Below are positions 12,854 to 25,136 of a stretch of 64,000 bases of DNA, piece by piece. How positions within the stretch are numbered: position 1 is the stretch's first letter; every line of letters starts with the position of its first letter. Under the pieces are notes generated by a model, which worked only from the letters and a program-made list of their open reading frames with translations, made no database searches and had not been told where the DNA came from. The translations under genes and the position numbers were made by a program. The DNA is from Girardinichthys multiradiatus. Lineage: Eukaryota; Chordata; Actinopteri; Cyprinodontiformes; Goodeidae. Location of the stretch: assembly GCF_021462225.1 (NCBI RefSeq), contig NC_061813.1:17198442-17262441 (forward strand), written 5' to 3'.

Positions 12854-13002
12854 CTGCCTTGGACTAGACTTAAGTTCAGGCCACATATAGGAAATACTCC
12901 CCAGGCCAGTACAGAGCTGAAATGGCTACCGTGTCCAGGTAGGCTGATCAATTGGAATACCAAGATCATGGAGGGGGTGATGTAAGAGGCAGCAGGTAAG
13001 CT
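12854..13002 (-). CDS. ofcc1: ofcc1 exon 10, C2-like module (central strands)
   Basis: A 149-nt exon with acceptor TTTCTGTAG and donor CAG|GTGAGT (phase 0 in, 2 nt out), residues 354-402. It encodes SYITPSMILVFQLISLPG followed by VLAWGVFPICGLNLSLVQG. The 'VFQL' strand and 'WGVFPIC' strand are hallmark elements of the domain. An internal AG at about 12915 could give a shorter form, but only the full-length exon enters in the phase left by exon 9. Confidence 0.85.
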
Positions 13003-13254
13003 CTACAGAAATATAGTAACCCACAAAAACGCTCTGAGTTCAATTCTGTCATCTTACAACCAAATGCTTTAATGCATTATATTACACTTTATGATAAAGA
13101 CAAACTGTAAGACAAATAAAGACAAATGTGGATATTTATGATGTGAAAATATTCACATTTGATAGGATGACGGACATAAAGAGACTTTTTAAAGGCCTCC
13201 TTCAAACTGGAATCTTTGCCCATCTGTTTCTACAAATTGACAAAGAGTATACAT

Positions 13255-13293
13255 TATGTTGCACAGATACAGGCTGTGTATCTGTGCAACATA
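13255..13293. repeat. perfect 17-bp inverted repeat (hairpin)
   Basis: TATGTTGCACAGATACA and its exact complement are separated by five bases (GGCTG). No coding or known RNA context; it lies in the intron upstream of exon 10. Confidence 0.85.
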
Positions 13294-13762
13294 TGTCTGC
13301 GCTTCAGATTGCCACTGTAGTACAAACTGACAGCTACTGAATTAGAGATCCAGTAAGGCCACCATAAATCAAATTGATAATATTACGGTTGTCTTCCATG
13401 AAGCAAAAAGTGTTGGTGGTTAGCAGTCGATGGCAAATACATGCATGCTTATTTACCCAGAGAACGGTAGGGGTTTGCTTAAAAAATGAACTGACAGTGA
13501 AGTGTGCCCCACTTCATCCATCACTGAGTAGGAAATATTTTATCCCTTTATTAGTTGTAATGGAAAATGGAGGGGACTTGTTTTAACGCATTAATCATGT
13601 GTATCATGTACCAAATCCGGGACACACTGGTGAAATGATGGGTAGTGGTGTGTGATTCAAGACATAAATTTATGGAACAATATCACGGATTACAGATATT
13701 GAGGATATTTATATAATTCATTTACTGTGGGAAATATGACCTCCACCAGAAGTGCATTGTCG

Positions 13763-13789
13763 TTGTGTGTGTGTGTGTGTGTGTGTACA
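13763..13789. repeat. (GT)n microsatellite
   Basis: Uninterrupted GT run of about 13 units. Confidence 0.9.
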
Positions 13790-14114
13790 CATGCTGGAAG
13801 TTCCTGCTTTGAGACATGAACAGTTATTTGCATTTGTGTGTAGGATATCCTGTGTTTCTGTAAGTTTTGTGTGAGTGTGGTACATACAGAGACTCGCAGT
13901 GGCATTTAAACCACAAACTTCAAGGTGTTTGTTAGGACTTGCTGCATAATTGTAAAGTGGAAGGAAAATAGTGTGGTTCATAAGATGATTTCTACATTTT
14001 GTCTTGAGGATACCGGTTTTACCAAATACATACATACAGTTTTCCCCTATCCTTCTTTGCAAAATAGCTCCACATCAATCAGATGGGTCTATGTCTGTGA
14101 ATGGCAATGGCAAT

Positions 14115-14660
14115 TTTCATATGTTGCTGCTGCAAAAATCTAACAGCATTTTTTTAAACCTTGCCACATATTCTCATTTGGATTTGGGTCTGGAGTTTGA
14201 CTTGGCCATTTAAACACACTGATATATTCCATTATATGTTTGGCTGAATGTTTAATGTTGTTGTCCTACTGGAAACTGAACCTCTGTCCTAGCCTTATGC
14301 ACTTGCTAGCAAATTTTTGAAGAATGCCCTGTATTAATATCTAAAAATCTTCCCATAAAATGTGACGAGCTTCCCAGTGATGGATGGGGTGGTCAGAGCC
14401 ATAGTGTTTTCTATGTGGGCTAAAAGGTCTAATTTTTGTCCCATCTGAGGGGAACAGCTGCTTCCACATGTTTGCTGTGTCTCCTCTATGGCTTGTGATA
14501 AACTTAGAATGGAATTTCTTACAACAACGGTTTTGTCTTGGCACTCTGCTCTCAAGGCCAAATTTATTGATTGCATGACTTTTTTTTTAATCAATAATTT
14601 TTCAGATGACTGATTAAACTGTGCCCCATGAGATGTTCAGAGCTTGGAATGTTGTATATA
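14115..14660 (-). mobile_element. degenerate Tc1-like relic (internal part)
   Basis: Sequence reading 'GGATTTGGGTCTGGAGTTTGACTTGGCCATT' and the 'TGTTGTCCTACTGGAAACTGAACCTCTG' block are characteristic of the antisense of old fish Tc1 transposase genes. No intact frame or termini are visible. Confidence 0.55.
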
Positions 14661-15944
14661 ATAACCTTACTTTACACTTCACCATACCTTCACCCCTGAC
14701 CTGTCTGGTGCGTACCTTGGTCTTCATAATGGTGTTTGTTCAGTATGGAAACACAGTAATTAGAACACCCACAGCACAAGCCAGTAAGGACTTTATTTGC
14801 TGACTAAAGCATAGCTCCAATGTTCAAGAAAGACAGATTAGACCAAATGAATGAATTTCTACAAGACCACTTTTCTTTTTGTTTATTTTATACTTGTTTA
14901 CTCGAAAACTAAAGCCACATACACATCCTTCTAATTCTCACTTAAAATGAAATTCAGACAGTCTTTCAACTCTACCCAGGCATTCCTACTCACCTGCAAA
15001 TGCTTGACACTCCACTGTTTCTGCCTTAATCTGGCCCAGACAGACAAAACAAGTGATGAATGAAAAAAGTGGGGGAGAGAGAAAGAAAGATAGAGAAGGA
15101 GGAAAGGAAAATAAGCTCCTGGCCTCTCTCTACCATCACTAATTCCTCATTTCCTCCTAGAAGAGACTGCATGTACTTCTGAAATCGCACGCTATAGTGT
15201 GGGCAAGAGGAGGAAAGGAAAAAAAAGCAGCTAAGCTAGTGGTCTCATACAAATCTGATCAGCATTTCCACTGCTGTCAATGAGAATAACAACAGCTGGT
15301 TTGCCTTTAAAGCTCAGCTCACAGTTTAGGGAGGAGTGGAAGAAGAGTGACACAAGGCATTTACTATGCCGTACTTAAACCGTTTTTTTTTTACCTCTGA
15401 AACAGATCCCAGGTCTGCATTCAGTTCATGCCAGCTTTTACCCCATGCTTTATGTTTGATGGAAGCTGGAGACAATATTATCAGGGAGCTTGAGCTCAGT
15501 GAATACGCCCACAAGCATAGTGTCCACATGTGCTGAATGCTCCACATAGGCCTTCAACAGATGCCATCAGAAAACAGTGCACATATACATGACGATATAG
15601 GATCAGGAGGGACACTGAATATAGAGGCGTCTGTTTTAAGGTTTTTTTTGCATGTGAATCTTTTATATAATCAATGAATAAACAGAACTGAAAGCATCCT
15701 AATCCACTGGTCAATATCAACCATCCAGAATAAGTCTGTGGGGTTTTAAGATTAGTGCTGCTTATATACAGAGAATGACTTCTTTTCAAGAGGCTTAAGG
15801 AAGTGGTTGTGAAATGTGCTCAGATTTGATCTAATATAATCTGCTGGACCAAAATGGGAAAACAGATTGATTGTTCTATTATGAAAAGGAAAAAAAGTTG
15901 AGATTTTCTAACACATTAAATTCCAAGCAAAAGTAATAGTATTC

Positions 15945-17165
15945 CTTGAACATTTTCACATTTTGTTACATTACAATCCCACGTTTCTATGGAGAAGACA
16001 ATCACAAAGTAGTGAACAGATGTAAAAGGGATCTTGTAGAATTCAGGCTTTTAATTTCTTTTACACAGTAAAAATTAAAAAAGTGAGGTGTGCATTTGTA
16101 TTCAGCCCTTTTTACTCTGTTAATCCTATATAGAATTTCAGTGCAACCAGTTTCCTTCAGATAACATCTTATTGGTAAGTAAAATCCACCCTTGTCTAGT
16201 CATACATCCAGCTGTTCTGTGAAGACCTCAAAGGTTTGTAAGAGAACTTCTGTGAACAAACAGCATCATGAAGACCATGGAACACACCAGAAATATGGTA
16301 AATCTGGAGAAGAGCCAAGCAGATCCACAAATTCAGGTGAGGACATCTGTTGACAGGACTATTGCCCCTTTTCCATTAGTACCTGCTCTATTTGACTCAT
16401 CTTGGTCTGCTCTACTCTACATGGTTTGGTTCATTTTCCATGACAAATGAGTACCATCTCAATGTGGGCGGGATCTTCAATAGCAAGGCGACCCCAAGAT
16501 CCAATAAAGTATCAAGATGGGATTTGTAGTGACACAAACACAATAGCCTTGACAGCTGCTTAGTTTATGGTTGTTGTCAGACTCAAAGTAAAATTAGAGG
16601 TATGCTATGGGCAGCAATACAAAACACTCTGGATAAGTACAGGGGGAGAGAAGGAAGCCATAGAGTGGTATCAAACTGTAAGGCACCACCTCGGGGACAT
16701 GTGAGGGTAAGCTAACACCACCTACTGCTAGTTTGCTATAGTGGTCATATACACAATAAGGCCAGTGTTCAATGATCAAAGATATCAGTTATCATAATAT
16801 GAATGCTGTGAATAGTGACACTGCCCCCTACCCAAGCAGTGAAAGATGGTCTTCTGACGTCGTTTTTCTCAACACGACTCGGCATGCTTTGAACCACCTC
16901 TAACCAGGTTTACGGTTCCACGTAAACGTTACTAATGGAAAAGGTCTCTGTTAAAGCTTTTCTTCAGAAGAGACAGAGAAGACCCTAAACATACAGCCAG
17001 ATTTAGAATCGAGTGGCTTAGATTAATACATATTTGTGTGTTAGAATGGCCCAGTCAAAATCCAGCTTTCAATACAACTGAGAATCTTTGGCAAGATTGA
17101 AAAACTGCTGTTTAGATTTCTGCATCATTTATATCCAATAAACACTCCAACTTCCATATGTGTGC
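15945..17165 (+). mobile_element. degenerate Tc1-like relic interrupted by a MITE
   Basis: The left part (15945-16366) has the TTCACATTTTGTTACATTAC terminus and the 'AACACACCAG' region. The right part (16945-17165) resumes the transposase gene at 'TTAGAATGGCCCAGTCAAA' (the catalytic SPDLNPIENLW region). The two are separated by a terminal-inverted-repeat insert at 16367-16944. Confidence 0.6.
16367..16944. mobile_element. MITE with CCTTTTCCATTAGT ends
   Basis: Exact 14-bp terminal inverted repeats (CCTTTTCCATTAGT at 16367-16380 and its complement at 16931-16944) enclose about 550 bp with no coding capacity. It splits a Tc1-like relic, so it is the younger of the two. The target duplication is unresolved and the superfamily is not assigned. 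Confidence 0.65.
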
Positions 17166-17291
17166 CCAAAATGTTTGAAATTGTTAATAGAAGTGAGGAA
17201 GTCTTAGACCTTCCGCTCTTTTTTAATTATGGTATGTTATTATACATTCTCATAATTTAAAAATTTTATAAAATAAGTCAATTTTAGGCAC

Positions 17292-17534
17292 CATGAACAG
17301 GCTCTGGTTAATGTGCAGGTCATTGTCGTAGAAGCGGCCTCTGTGCTCCACTGGCTGAGTAGATGCCACCCATGTTTGCTGTTCTGAACTGTTTTGGAAG
17401 GGCAGAGGAGGACCTCCTAGATGGCTCTGAAGTGCCACGCTGACAGAATAGAGACCTCTTGGAAGCTTGTCTCTGGTGGCTCTAAGGCAACATACACACA
17501 CCTCTAAAGGTTGGGGAAGAGGTCCCTGGTCCCC
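17292..17534 (-). CDS. ofcc1: ofcc1 exon 9, start of C2-like module
   Basis: A 243-nt exon with acceptor TTTAATAG and donor ATG|GTGCCT, phase 0 at both ends; residues 273-353. It opens the best-folded part of the protein: LEVCVCCLRATRDKLPRGLY, a beta-rich SVSVALQSHLGG strand pair, then PVEHRGRFYDNDLHINQSLF. This is the pattern of a C2-type beta sandwich, where the family has a conserved Trp/His/Asn-rich loop. The donor is weak after the G of GTG, but the next exon continues the domain in phase 0. Confidence 0.85.
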
Positions 17535-19512
17535 CTATTAAAGAGAAAATGTAGAACACAAGGATTACATTTAAATTCCATGTTTTGCTAATATAATTAT
17601 TTCATTTCAATAGAGGCTACAGATTCTGTGTTCTTACACAAAGTTTTACTGGACAGAATATTTTGTTCTGCAGTTAATTGCATCAATAAAACAGACAAAA
17701 AGCTTATGCACTAATATCTAACTGTCACATTACAACCACAGTTTAATTAAAAAGGTGCCTAGTTTTTTAGAAAGAACAACCTTTCTTGAAGTTGTATCTA
17801 CACATAATTAACACATACCACACTGTATCACACTAATTATACCACACTAATTATGTTATGTATAAGCTAAATTATCAACAAGTATTATCAAAACAGAGGG
17901 TTAAAGAAGTTAACTTTAGTGTAGCACTTCAACCAACTGTCCTGCTTGAGAAGAGGTAATGTGTAGAGTCAGATATATCTATAGAAGTAAATGATAGTTA
18001 TACACCAAATAAAGCACTAGACTTGAATTTGGTTTCAGTGAATTCCTAATCTTATATGATTTGGTTTGGAATTATTGACAAAAACAAACTGATAGGAACA
18101 TTCTTATTTATTTCAGTACCAATAAGGAACTTATATAGACTTAAATCATAACACATGAAGAAATTAATTGGGCTCTCTTTATTTCATATTATACAAACAA
18201 AAGCCTGTTTGCTGTTTGCTGAAAGTTATTTAAAGGGCTTGGAGAAAATAAAGAAAGCCATCTATTCATTTAGCAAAGACGAATAAGAAATTGCACAGAA
18301 ATAAGAAACAATTCAGCCCAGCCAAAGGGAGAGAGTTTCTTCAAAAAAAAAAAAGAATTCAGAGGCTAAGCAACTAGGAGCCAGTACCACAGTTAACCTA
18401 GAATAAAGATGATCTTATGGTGTTTAACTAAACAAGACAATGCTTCATTTAGGAAAGCCTGCATCTTTACATAGCCTAACCAGGGCTCAGCATTAAACCC
18501 CAGAACATCTGTTGAGATATCTCAAATGGCATCCAGCGTATCAAAGCTTGAGAGGATCTGCTAGGAAGACTTGGATAAATGTCCCAAATCCAGGTGTAAA
18601 AGGCTTTTAAAGTCTTACTAAAGAAGCTGTAATTGCTGCCAAAGGGGCTTCTGCAAAGTAATAATTTCATTTTGATCTTTTATTAATTTTTGAAAAATAT
18701 GTTTTCACTTTGACATTATAATTAGAAAGTTTGAACCAGTCAGAAAATGATTGATTAGCGGAAAACCTAAATTTACTCATGTGAAATGCAAGAGGAGGTC
18801 TGAATGCTGAAAAAAACGTATATTTATAAAAAGTCCACCACAACTAATATCTTCATTGCAATATTAATTCAATGTTGGGGTTATAGCCTTTAAGCATCAT
18901 TCAAGGCACATCAAAATTAACTGCTGTCAAAGTCAGATTGCCCATTTAGATGTAGATAGAAGATGGAGAAAATGCAAGACCTGTGGTGGTGAAATATTCT
19001 TTTAAGGACTTGTGTTATGGTTTAGGGTGGGTAATTGAATAAATTGATTAAATAGAATATTCAGAAGATATGTAATAAATGTATTTTCTCTTATGTAAGG
19101 TCTGAAGAAGATTTAATTGATTAATATTCAACATAAAGTTTGAAACCTTTTATAATTAACTATTTCTTCATTTTCTTTTAACATGTTGATGTCTAATAAG
19201 CAGTCATGCCAGCTGATACTGATAATTAGTATGGTCTCTAAATATAGTTGTTGGTATTTTGTGGTGGGCAGGATCATTTTAATTATAATATAATCCTATT
19301 GCCACACCAAGTCGTTGATCTTCACTATTGTGAAGAATCCGATTTTTTTAAATGAATTTAACATTCATGTCCCTTTCTATCTAATCCAATCCTATCCTAC
19401 ACTACCCTTCTCTTTCTAATCCCATCCTCTTCCATTGTATCATAATGTATTGTGTCTTACAGTATAATTATATACCATAGTGTATGGCATCACCTTGCAT
19501 CATACTGTAATA

Positions 19513-19714
19513 TATCCTATCCTATCCTATCCTATCCTATCCTATCCTATCCTATCCTATCCTATCCTATCCTATCCTATCCTATCCTATCCTATCCTAT
19601 CCTATCCTTTCCTATCCTATCCTATCCTATCCTATCCTATCCTATCCTATCCTATCCTATCCTATCCTATCCTATCCTATCCTATCCTATCCTATCCTGT
19701 CCTATCCTATCCTT
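19513..19714. repeat. (TATCC)n pentanucleotide microsatellite
   Basis: About 40 tandem TATCC units with two interrupted units (near 19608 and 19698), in the intron between ofcc1 exons 9 and 8. Confidence 0.98.
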
Positions 19715-20506
19715 CAAGACAGTCATAACATCCACTGTAAATTACATCTCCTAATTCCTATTTATTGTATGTGCTTAAATATACAGTATGTTAACCAGGT
19801 CCTAAGGGCATATTTTGAGTGTCTGGCAATTAAAGCCTCTGTTCCAATCAATGATACAATCAAAGAGCTACACACACTCACACACACTTATATTTTTATT
19901 CTAGGACTTTCTCCATATGCTGTCAAGTATCATCTTTACCTACTTTTTAACGATTTTTACAAAACAATTTCAGCTAGTAAACGGTCAAAATGCCCATGAC
20001 AGTGCCAGTCAGTAAAGGGGAAGGCATGTGCTGATCCGTGCAGTAATATCCCCTCAATTTTCCCACTGTGAGCTTCTTTGAATACCAAAACAACCAAAAA
20101 CAATATAGGCAGAAGTAAAATTAGTATAATTGGTGGCAAAGCGGTTTAGCCCACATGTCTCACATTTAACAGGAGGTGGGGAGGGCCTCCAAGCTCCCAC
20201 ACTGGAAAAAGATGTATGCGTGCAGACTGAAACAGAAAGAAAGATGGAAAAGGAGGCGGAGGAGGGGGGGAAACAAAGCAAAGAATAAAAAATAATAACA
20301 TCACATCACTGTATCTAATTTTCAGCATGTGTTGTAGAAGTATTGTTATTGTCTGGCTCAAATGATTGCACAGGCATCATAGGAAACAGCAAAGACAGCA
20401 AGGTGAAGGTAAAAGGTGAAGTGAGCCAATTTTCCATATCAGAGGTGGTTTGTTTGCCCCGAGCCTGAGTTGTGCCTAAAGTGCCATAACATTACAGCAC
20501 TCCTAC

Positions 20507-20571
20507 AGATGAGATCAAAGGCTCTAGTGAGGGATCCTCCGTGGTTTTGCTGGCAAGTGGCCGTCCCATCG
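20507..20571 (-). CDS. ofcc1: ofcc1 exon 8
   Basis: A 65-nt exon with acceptor GATCTTTCAG and donor TCT|GTAGGA (2 nt in, phase 0 out), residues 251-272 (MGRPLASKTTEDPSLEPLIS). It is short, and is supported mainly because its phases bridge exons 7 and 9 exactly and its frame is the only one without a stop that does so. Confidence 0.7.
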
Positions 20572-23500
20572 CTGAAAGATCTTTGGAGGGCTTTCCACAC
20601 ATTGACTGATCACACAAAATGCACTCTTAATGGAGACAGGAAATGCCACATACAAAAACTTCCTTTCTTTCTAAGTATGGGCTAATATTCAGAGATTAAG
20701 CTTTCTTGTTAATTATTTTCATTTTAATTAGTAAATCTTAATTAACAATGAACATTTACCCTTAAAATATTTTGGCTTTGGAATGAAGGAGGGGGTGAAG
20801 AAAAGAGAGAATAAATATGACAATCTTTTTGGGACCTCCGGGCAGGATTACTGATGCAGGCTGCTTTAGTTATTAAACACGTTCTAAATTAAATGCCTCC
20901 ATGAATTTTGCACAGAAATATATTTTCATAGTTTTGCATGCCAAATGTGACATTTTAGATTTCAGATTCATCTCGGTGCAGTAATTTTTAAGAAATGGCA
21001 TATAAACAAAGATTTTGTCATTTACCAAAAGAAATTACTATGCGTGGCAGGTTTGGGCAGTGCTTCTCTCTTTCTATTTTTTTTTCTTTTTGCCTCTCCC
21101 TGCTTTGCCCCCTTATTCTGCCTGCACTAGTTGTTTCAAGTCAGCAAGCCATAAAAAATCTTTATCTCAGTGAAACACAGCAATTTGGGAGATAATCGAA
21201 TGGTGACTGGGGGGCACAAACGCCAGTCTGAGGAATTATACCACAATCTCCCCTGCATTTACAACCTTCCTCAAAGCCAGTTGTCACCCTGGAAGGAAAG
21301 CCCCCGACTGAAGATTCATTACATCTTTAAGCCAGCACGGTGGCATGGCAGGCTCATCCCCAGATGCAACACAACAGCACACTCACTCCCACAGCTGGTG
21401 ATGCTACTTCTCAAACTGCAGTCCCCCTCTCACTTTTTCTCAATTGGTTCCCCTTTTTTTCTTCTCTCCCTTTGCTGCCTGGGTTTCGATCTTTTAAGAC
21501 GGCATTTTCCACCTACTGATGTTTCCTTAAACTAGAGACACTACTACCATAAATACACAAAACAAATCTTGGAAAGTTGAAATAGAAAGTGAAGCTGGAG
21601 GTTAGCATATTGTATAGGGTATTTTCTTCTTGGCTCACTGTAGAGAAGTGCTTGTATACAGCCATACTGAATAAATTAGAATATGCATCCTGATGAGGTT
21701 TGTTTGACAGATATCTTTAGAAAATAACATCCTTAAAGCAGGTATTAAGCCCACATTTCTGTATTAGAATGTTTTTTTATTGGTTTAATGTAACATTCTA
21801 ATCTTAAATGTCATGTTTCATTAGCTGCAAGCAGAAAATGATCATAATTAACAGAAAGAAAAGTGTGAAAACATCAGTCTGTGACTAATTAATCTATATA
21901 ATGTCTAATCTATAACTTAGTGAATTGAGTTACTGATATAAATGAACTTTTTAATAGTATTCTAATTTATTTTATAGGACTGTATGTCTCTGTGTATGTA
22001 TATTGATATAGAAACACTTATTTTTTTCTTTATCTGATAGGTCCCATTCATTACTCCATTACACATAATTACATCATTTAACTACTTTCTAGCAAACAAT
22101 GCTGTTTTCCTCTTATGATTTGTAAACACCTCAGAATCAAGCTTTCCTGTGACATCACAGAGTTTTTCCACCAAGGCAGTTCTAGTACTTAATGGTGCAG
22201 ATGCTGATTCTTGGTTTTGGTTTTGGTTTTCTGCAACCAGAGGGCCAGTTTGGAGCTACATCACTACTAAGCTTGATTTAGTAAAGTCTATCTACTTGTC
22301 ACACTATATTCCTGAGTATTTCTGCATTAATATAACCTGCTTAATTTATTTAACCTGCCTGAAAAAAAATATACTTGGTTTGTAAATGTGTAACATAAAG
22401 CAGGATTGCTTCATTGTATCTGAAAATAATAAAAAGCCATAATGTTTAAGAACTGGGTCAGAAATTGCATCTATAGATTCCGTAGAAAGCTTCTGTAATT
22501 GCAGCTTTATGTGACACACTGACCTATTTATGAGCAACACCAATCGATGTCCTTTAACTTGTACTAAAAAGCCACTCACACCAGAGGTGTCTTGTCGGTG
22601 GCCAATGATCCAAGGTGCAGTGCTGAGCTAACCTTTTTAGATCTGCTCTAAGGTTTTTCACAGTGAAAGTCCAGTTATCAGTGCACTCCAGCACGATGCT
22701 CGTACTCATACTCGTATTTGTACATTAACACTGTTGATGTGCATTCTGCTTTAAATGAAGCGTTGTGTTTTCACAGCTAAAATCGGACATATTACATGGT
22801 CTAAACTGGACATATCAAAAGCAAAACCAACTTGGGACTCTTAAACATGGTGCTTAGAACATTTTGAATGGTCTCCATGTGCCCGACTCCTGATTCTGAC
22901 GAGTGTGTTTCTTTCCTCTGGCCCAGCTCAGAGTCGCTGCTGGGATAACACAGATTTACCAGTGCCCAGTTAGTTAGATTTGAACTTTCTCAGGCCTTAT
23001 AAAGACCCTCATACATTTTTTTGACTTATATGAATTACACAAGGAAAACCGAGCTTAGTTATCATCCCTTGTAAAGGACTAATTCATGAGTCTTTGAAAT
23101 TCACCTTCACTTTGTTACTAACTTATTATAATTATTTTTTTTTTTTTGTATTTTTACTTAGTTTGTTTCCCTTGGGTCCTGTTTCTAACTTTGTGAAGCA
23201 CTTTGTGCTACACTTGGCTGTATGGAAAGTACTCCATGAAAAAAAATTGGTTGATTAACTGATTTATAAAAAAAAAAAAAAAATGGAATAAATAAAATAA
23301 TAATTGGAGAAATAAATTAATAACACTAACAGCTCTATCTAAAGTTAATTTAGTAACCAAGCTATAATGAAATATCTGGACGTATTTAGGACCTTTTAAG
23401 ACCTGAATTTGAGCTTCTGAGATTTAAGATGTTTCATGACTTTTTAAGAAACATTGGGTGCCACAGAACAGTTTAAAGCTGATATTGAGCAAGCACTGGG

Positions 23501-23628
23501 ACCATGTTCCTGTTGGAACTGCTTTACTAGAAAGACCCCATTAAAAATTAAGAAGTGTGTTGCCTACTGTTTAGGTGCCCTGTTTGTGTTCCAGGAAATG
23601 TATGTTTCTCAGTCCACCACCACCTCAC

Positions 23629-23737
23629 CTGCAATGACGCCCGTGATGCTGAAGAGGAGGATTGTGGGCGCTCTTTGACCGTCCCGTCTTCTCGGCCTTC
23701 CCCCAGTGCTCTGAGTGACAGGCTGTCGAGGTTTTTC
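23629..23737 (-). CDS. ofcc1: ofcc1 exon 7, Arg-rich then hydrophobic segment
   Basis: A 109-nt exon with acceptor CACTGCAG and donor CAG|GTGAGG, phase 0 in and 1 nt out; residues 215-250. Two frames are open across it. The chosen frame (RPRRRDGQRAPTILLFSITG) is the only one that links exon 6 (ends phase 0) to exon 8 (needs 2 nt), so it is preferred over the Ser-rich alternative. The stretch PTILLFSITGVIAAMG, completed in exon 8, is hydrophobic and could be a short membrane segment or the buried start of the following domain. Confidence 0.72.
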
Positions 23738-25136
23738 CTGCAGTGCGCACAAACATACGTATGTATCACACACCAACACGAGGGGCTAACCCTGTTAACA
23801 GCCACCTGCATTTTGGGCCCTTTGTTGTTCCACTCTGTAGCCAACAGCAGCTCAATCTAATAACAGCAAAACAAAACACTTTCCACTGGATCCCTCTCTC
23901 TTTCTTTCTGTGCTTTTCCTCTTGTCTCTGTGGCTCTCTCCCTCTCTCCCTGCCTTTCTCTGCCTTTCAATCTTATCAGTGGTAATGTAATAAGCGCTTG
24001 CTTCGCTCGTCTCCTCGCCACCTCTCTTAATTCCTCAAAATAAAGCAATATCACAGGGGCCCCGGCCTGCCTGTGACTGGGGATAAGATGCTTGTTAAAG
24101 GAAGGATAATTCAGCAAATAAATGCTCTGCATCAAAGGCAGGCGCTGGATCTTTCTTTCTTTTCTCTCCTTTCCCTCCCCTCTGTTTGCCTATCAAAAGT
24201 ATTACACATGCTTTCATCAGTTCACAACATGGCACAATGTGCTTCCTAATGCAATTACTCAACCTCCATTAAATCAGAAACGGTGGAAACAAATGAATTA
24301 CACATTTGTTACAAAAACACAAGTCAGCTCTGTCTGTTCTAATTTTTTCTTTCTTTTTCTCTCAAAGATGTAGGGAGAGAAAAGTGATATAATTTCTCAT
24401 TCCATTTCAGGCCGATCTAGCCCTGGGTGATGCGTACAAAGTCTCCCATGTCTAATAGCCACCCACTATTGATATCAGCAAGAATTTACAGGGTTCAAGG
24501 CTGTCTGGAGGAGGTCATCTCGCTAAACTCCAAATCACATTCATCTGACAGGGCGGGTGTCCGACTTACCACCCACCCATAACACAGGCCAGTGCAAGCC
24601 GCGATTCTGACGCGCACACTAGTTTCTTGATTTTTATCATCTCAGCCAGCATGCTAGTCCATAATTACTGAAAACTTAAACATGTTAAGCTGATTGCCTG
24701 CAGGGCTCTCACCACAAGATGTGAAGTCTGACCAAAGTGGATGGAGCAAGAATTGATGCACCTCCGAGCCCAATGACATGGACTGATTTCTGTGCCTCAG
24801 AGCCATATTACCCACAATGCAATGCCTGCTGACAGCAGAAGCCTCACAGAGGACATATGAATCTGGAATGTCAGTGGGAATACAAATGCTTTTCACACAA
24901 TTAATGATTACAGTCATGTGACATCAGTTTTACATATGGAGAGAAATATGAAAGGAGCTGTACTTACAACTGAAACAATGTATTCAGCCTGCGCTGGGGT
25001 CTTAATGCTTCATCACAATCGCTTTGTGAACTGGGTTCCTTTAAAAAATGCATCCTGATAAATTGAAGGGATTTTTCCTTAGGATTATCAGATAAATGTT
25101 TTATCTAAGTGTCTTTATTTTGTAATATTATACATT

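Larger units (their letters stand above)
13003..17291. other. ofcc1 intron, exons 9-10
   Basis: Contains the hairpin at 13255, a GT run, the Tc1-like relics at 14115 and 15945 and a nested MITE. Two splice-flanked segments (14994-15030, 15395-15465) do not fit the flanking phases. Confidence 0.6.
17535..23628. other. ofcc1 introns around exon 8
   Basis: Mostly unique AT-rich DNA with the TATCC microsatellite. Near 20700-20760 there is a cluster of TTAATTA-type homeodomain-like sites. Exon 8 (20507-20571) is the only coding segment seen. Confidence 0.6.

Noticed and set aside
14994..15030. 37-nt segment with a strong CAG|GTGAGT donor
   Set aside because: Open, but does not match the flanking exon phases; possibly a cryptic exon.
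15395..15465. Splice-flanked segment reading KHKAWGKSWHELNADLG on the minus strand
   Set aside because: Good splice signals, but its phase does not fit between exons 9 and 10, which already join perfectly; including it would introduce a stop.
19452..19754. Open frames with YPILS repeats
   Set aside because: They are just translations of the TATCC microsatellite in several frames.
24753..24825. Minus-strand candidate exon (NMALRHRNQSMSLGSE)
   Set aside because: Splice-like ends, but phase conflicts with exons 6 and 7, which join directly.
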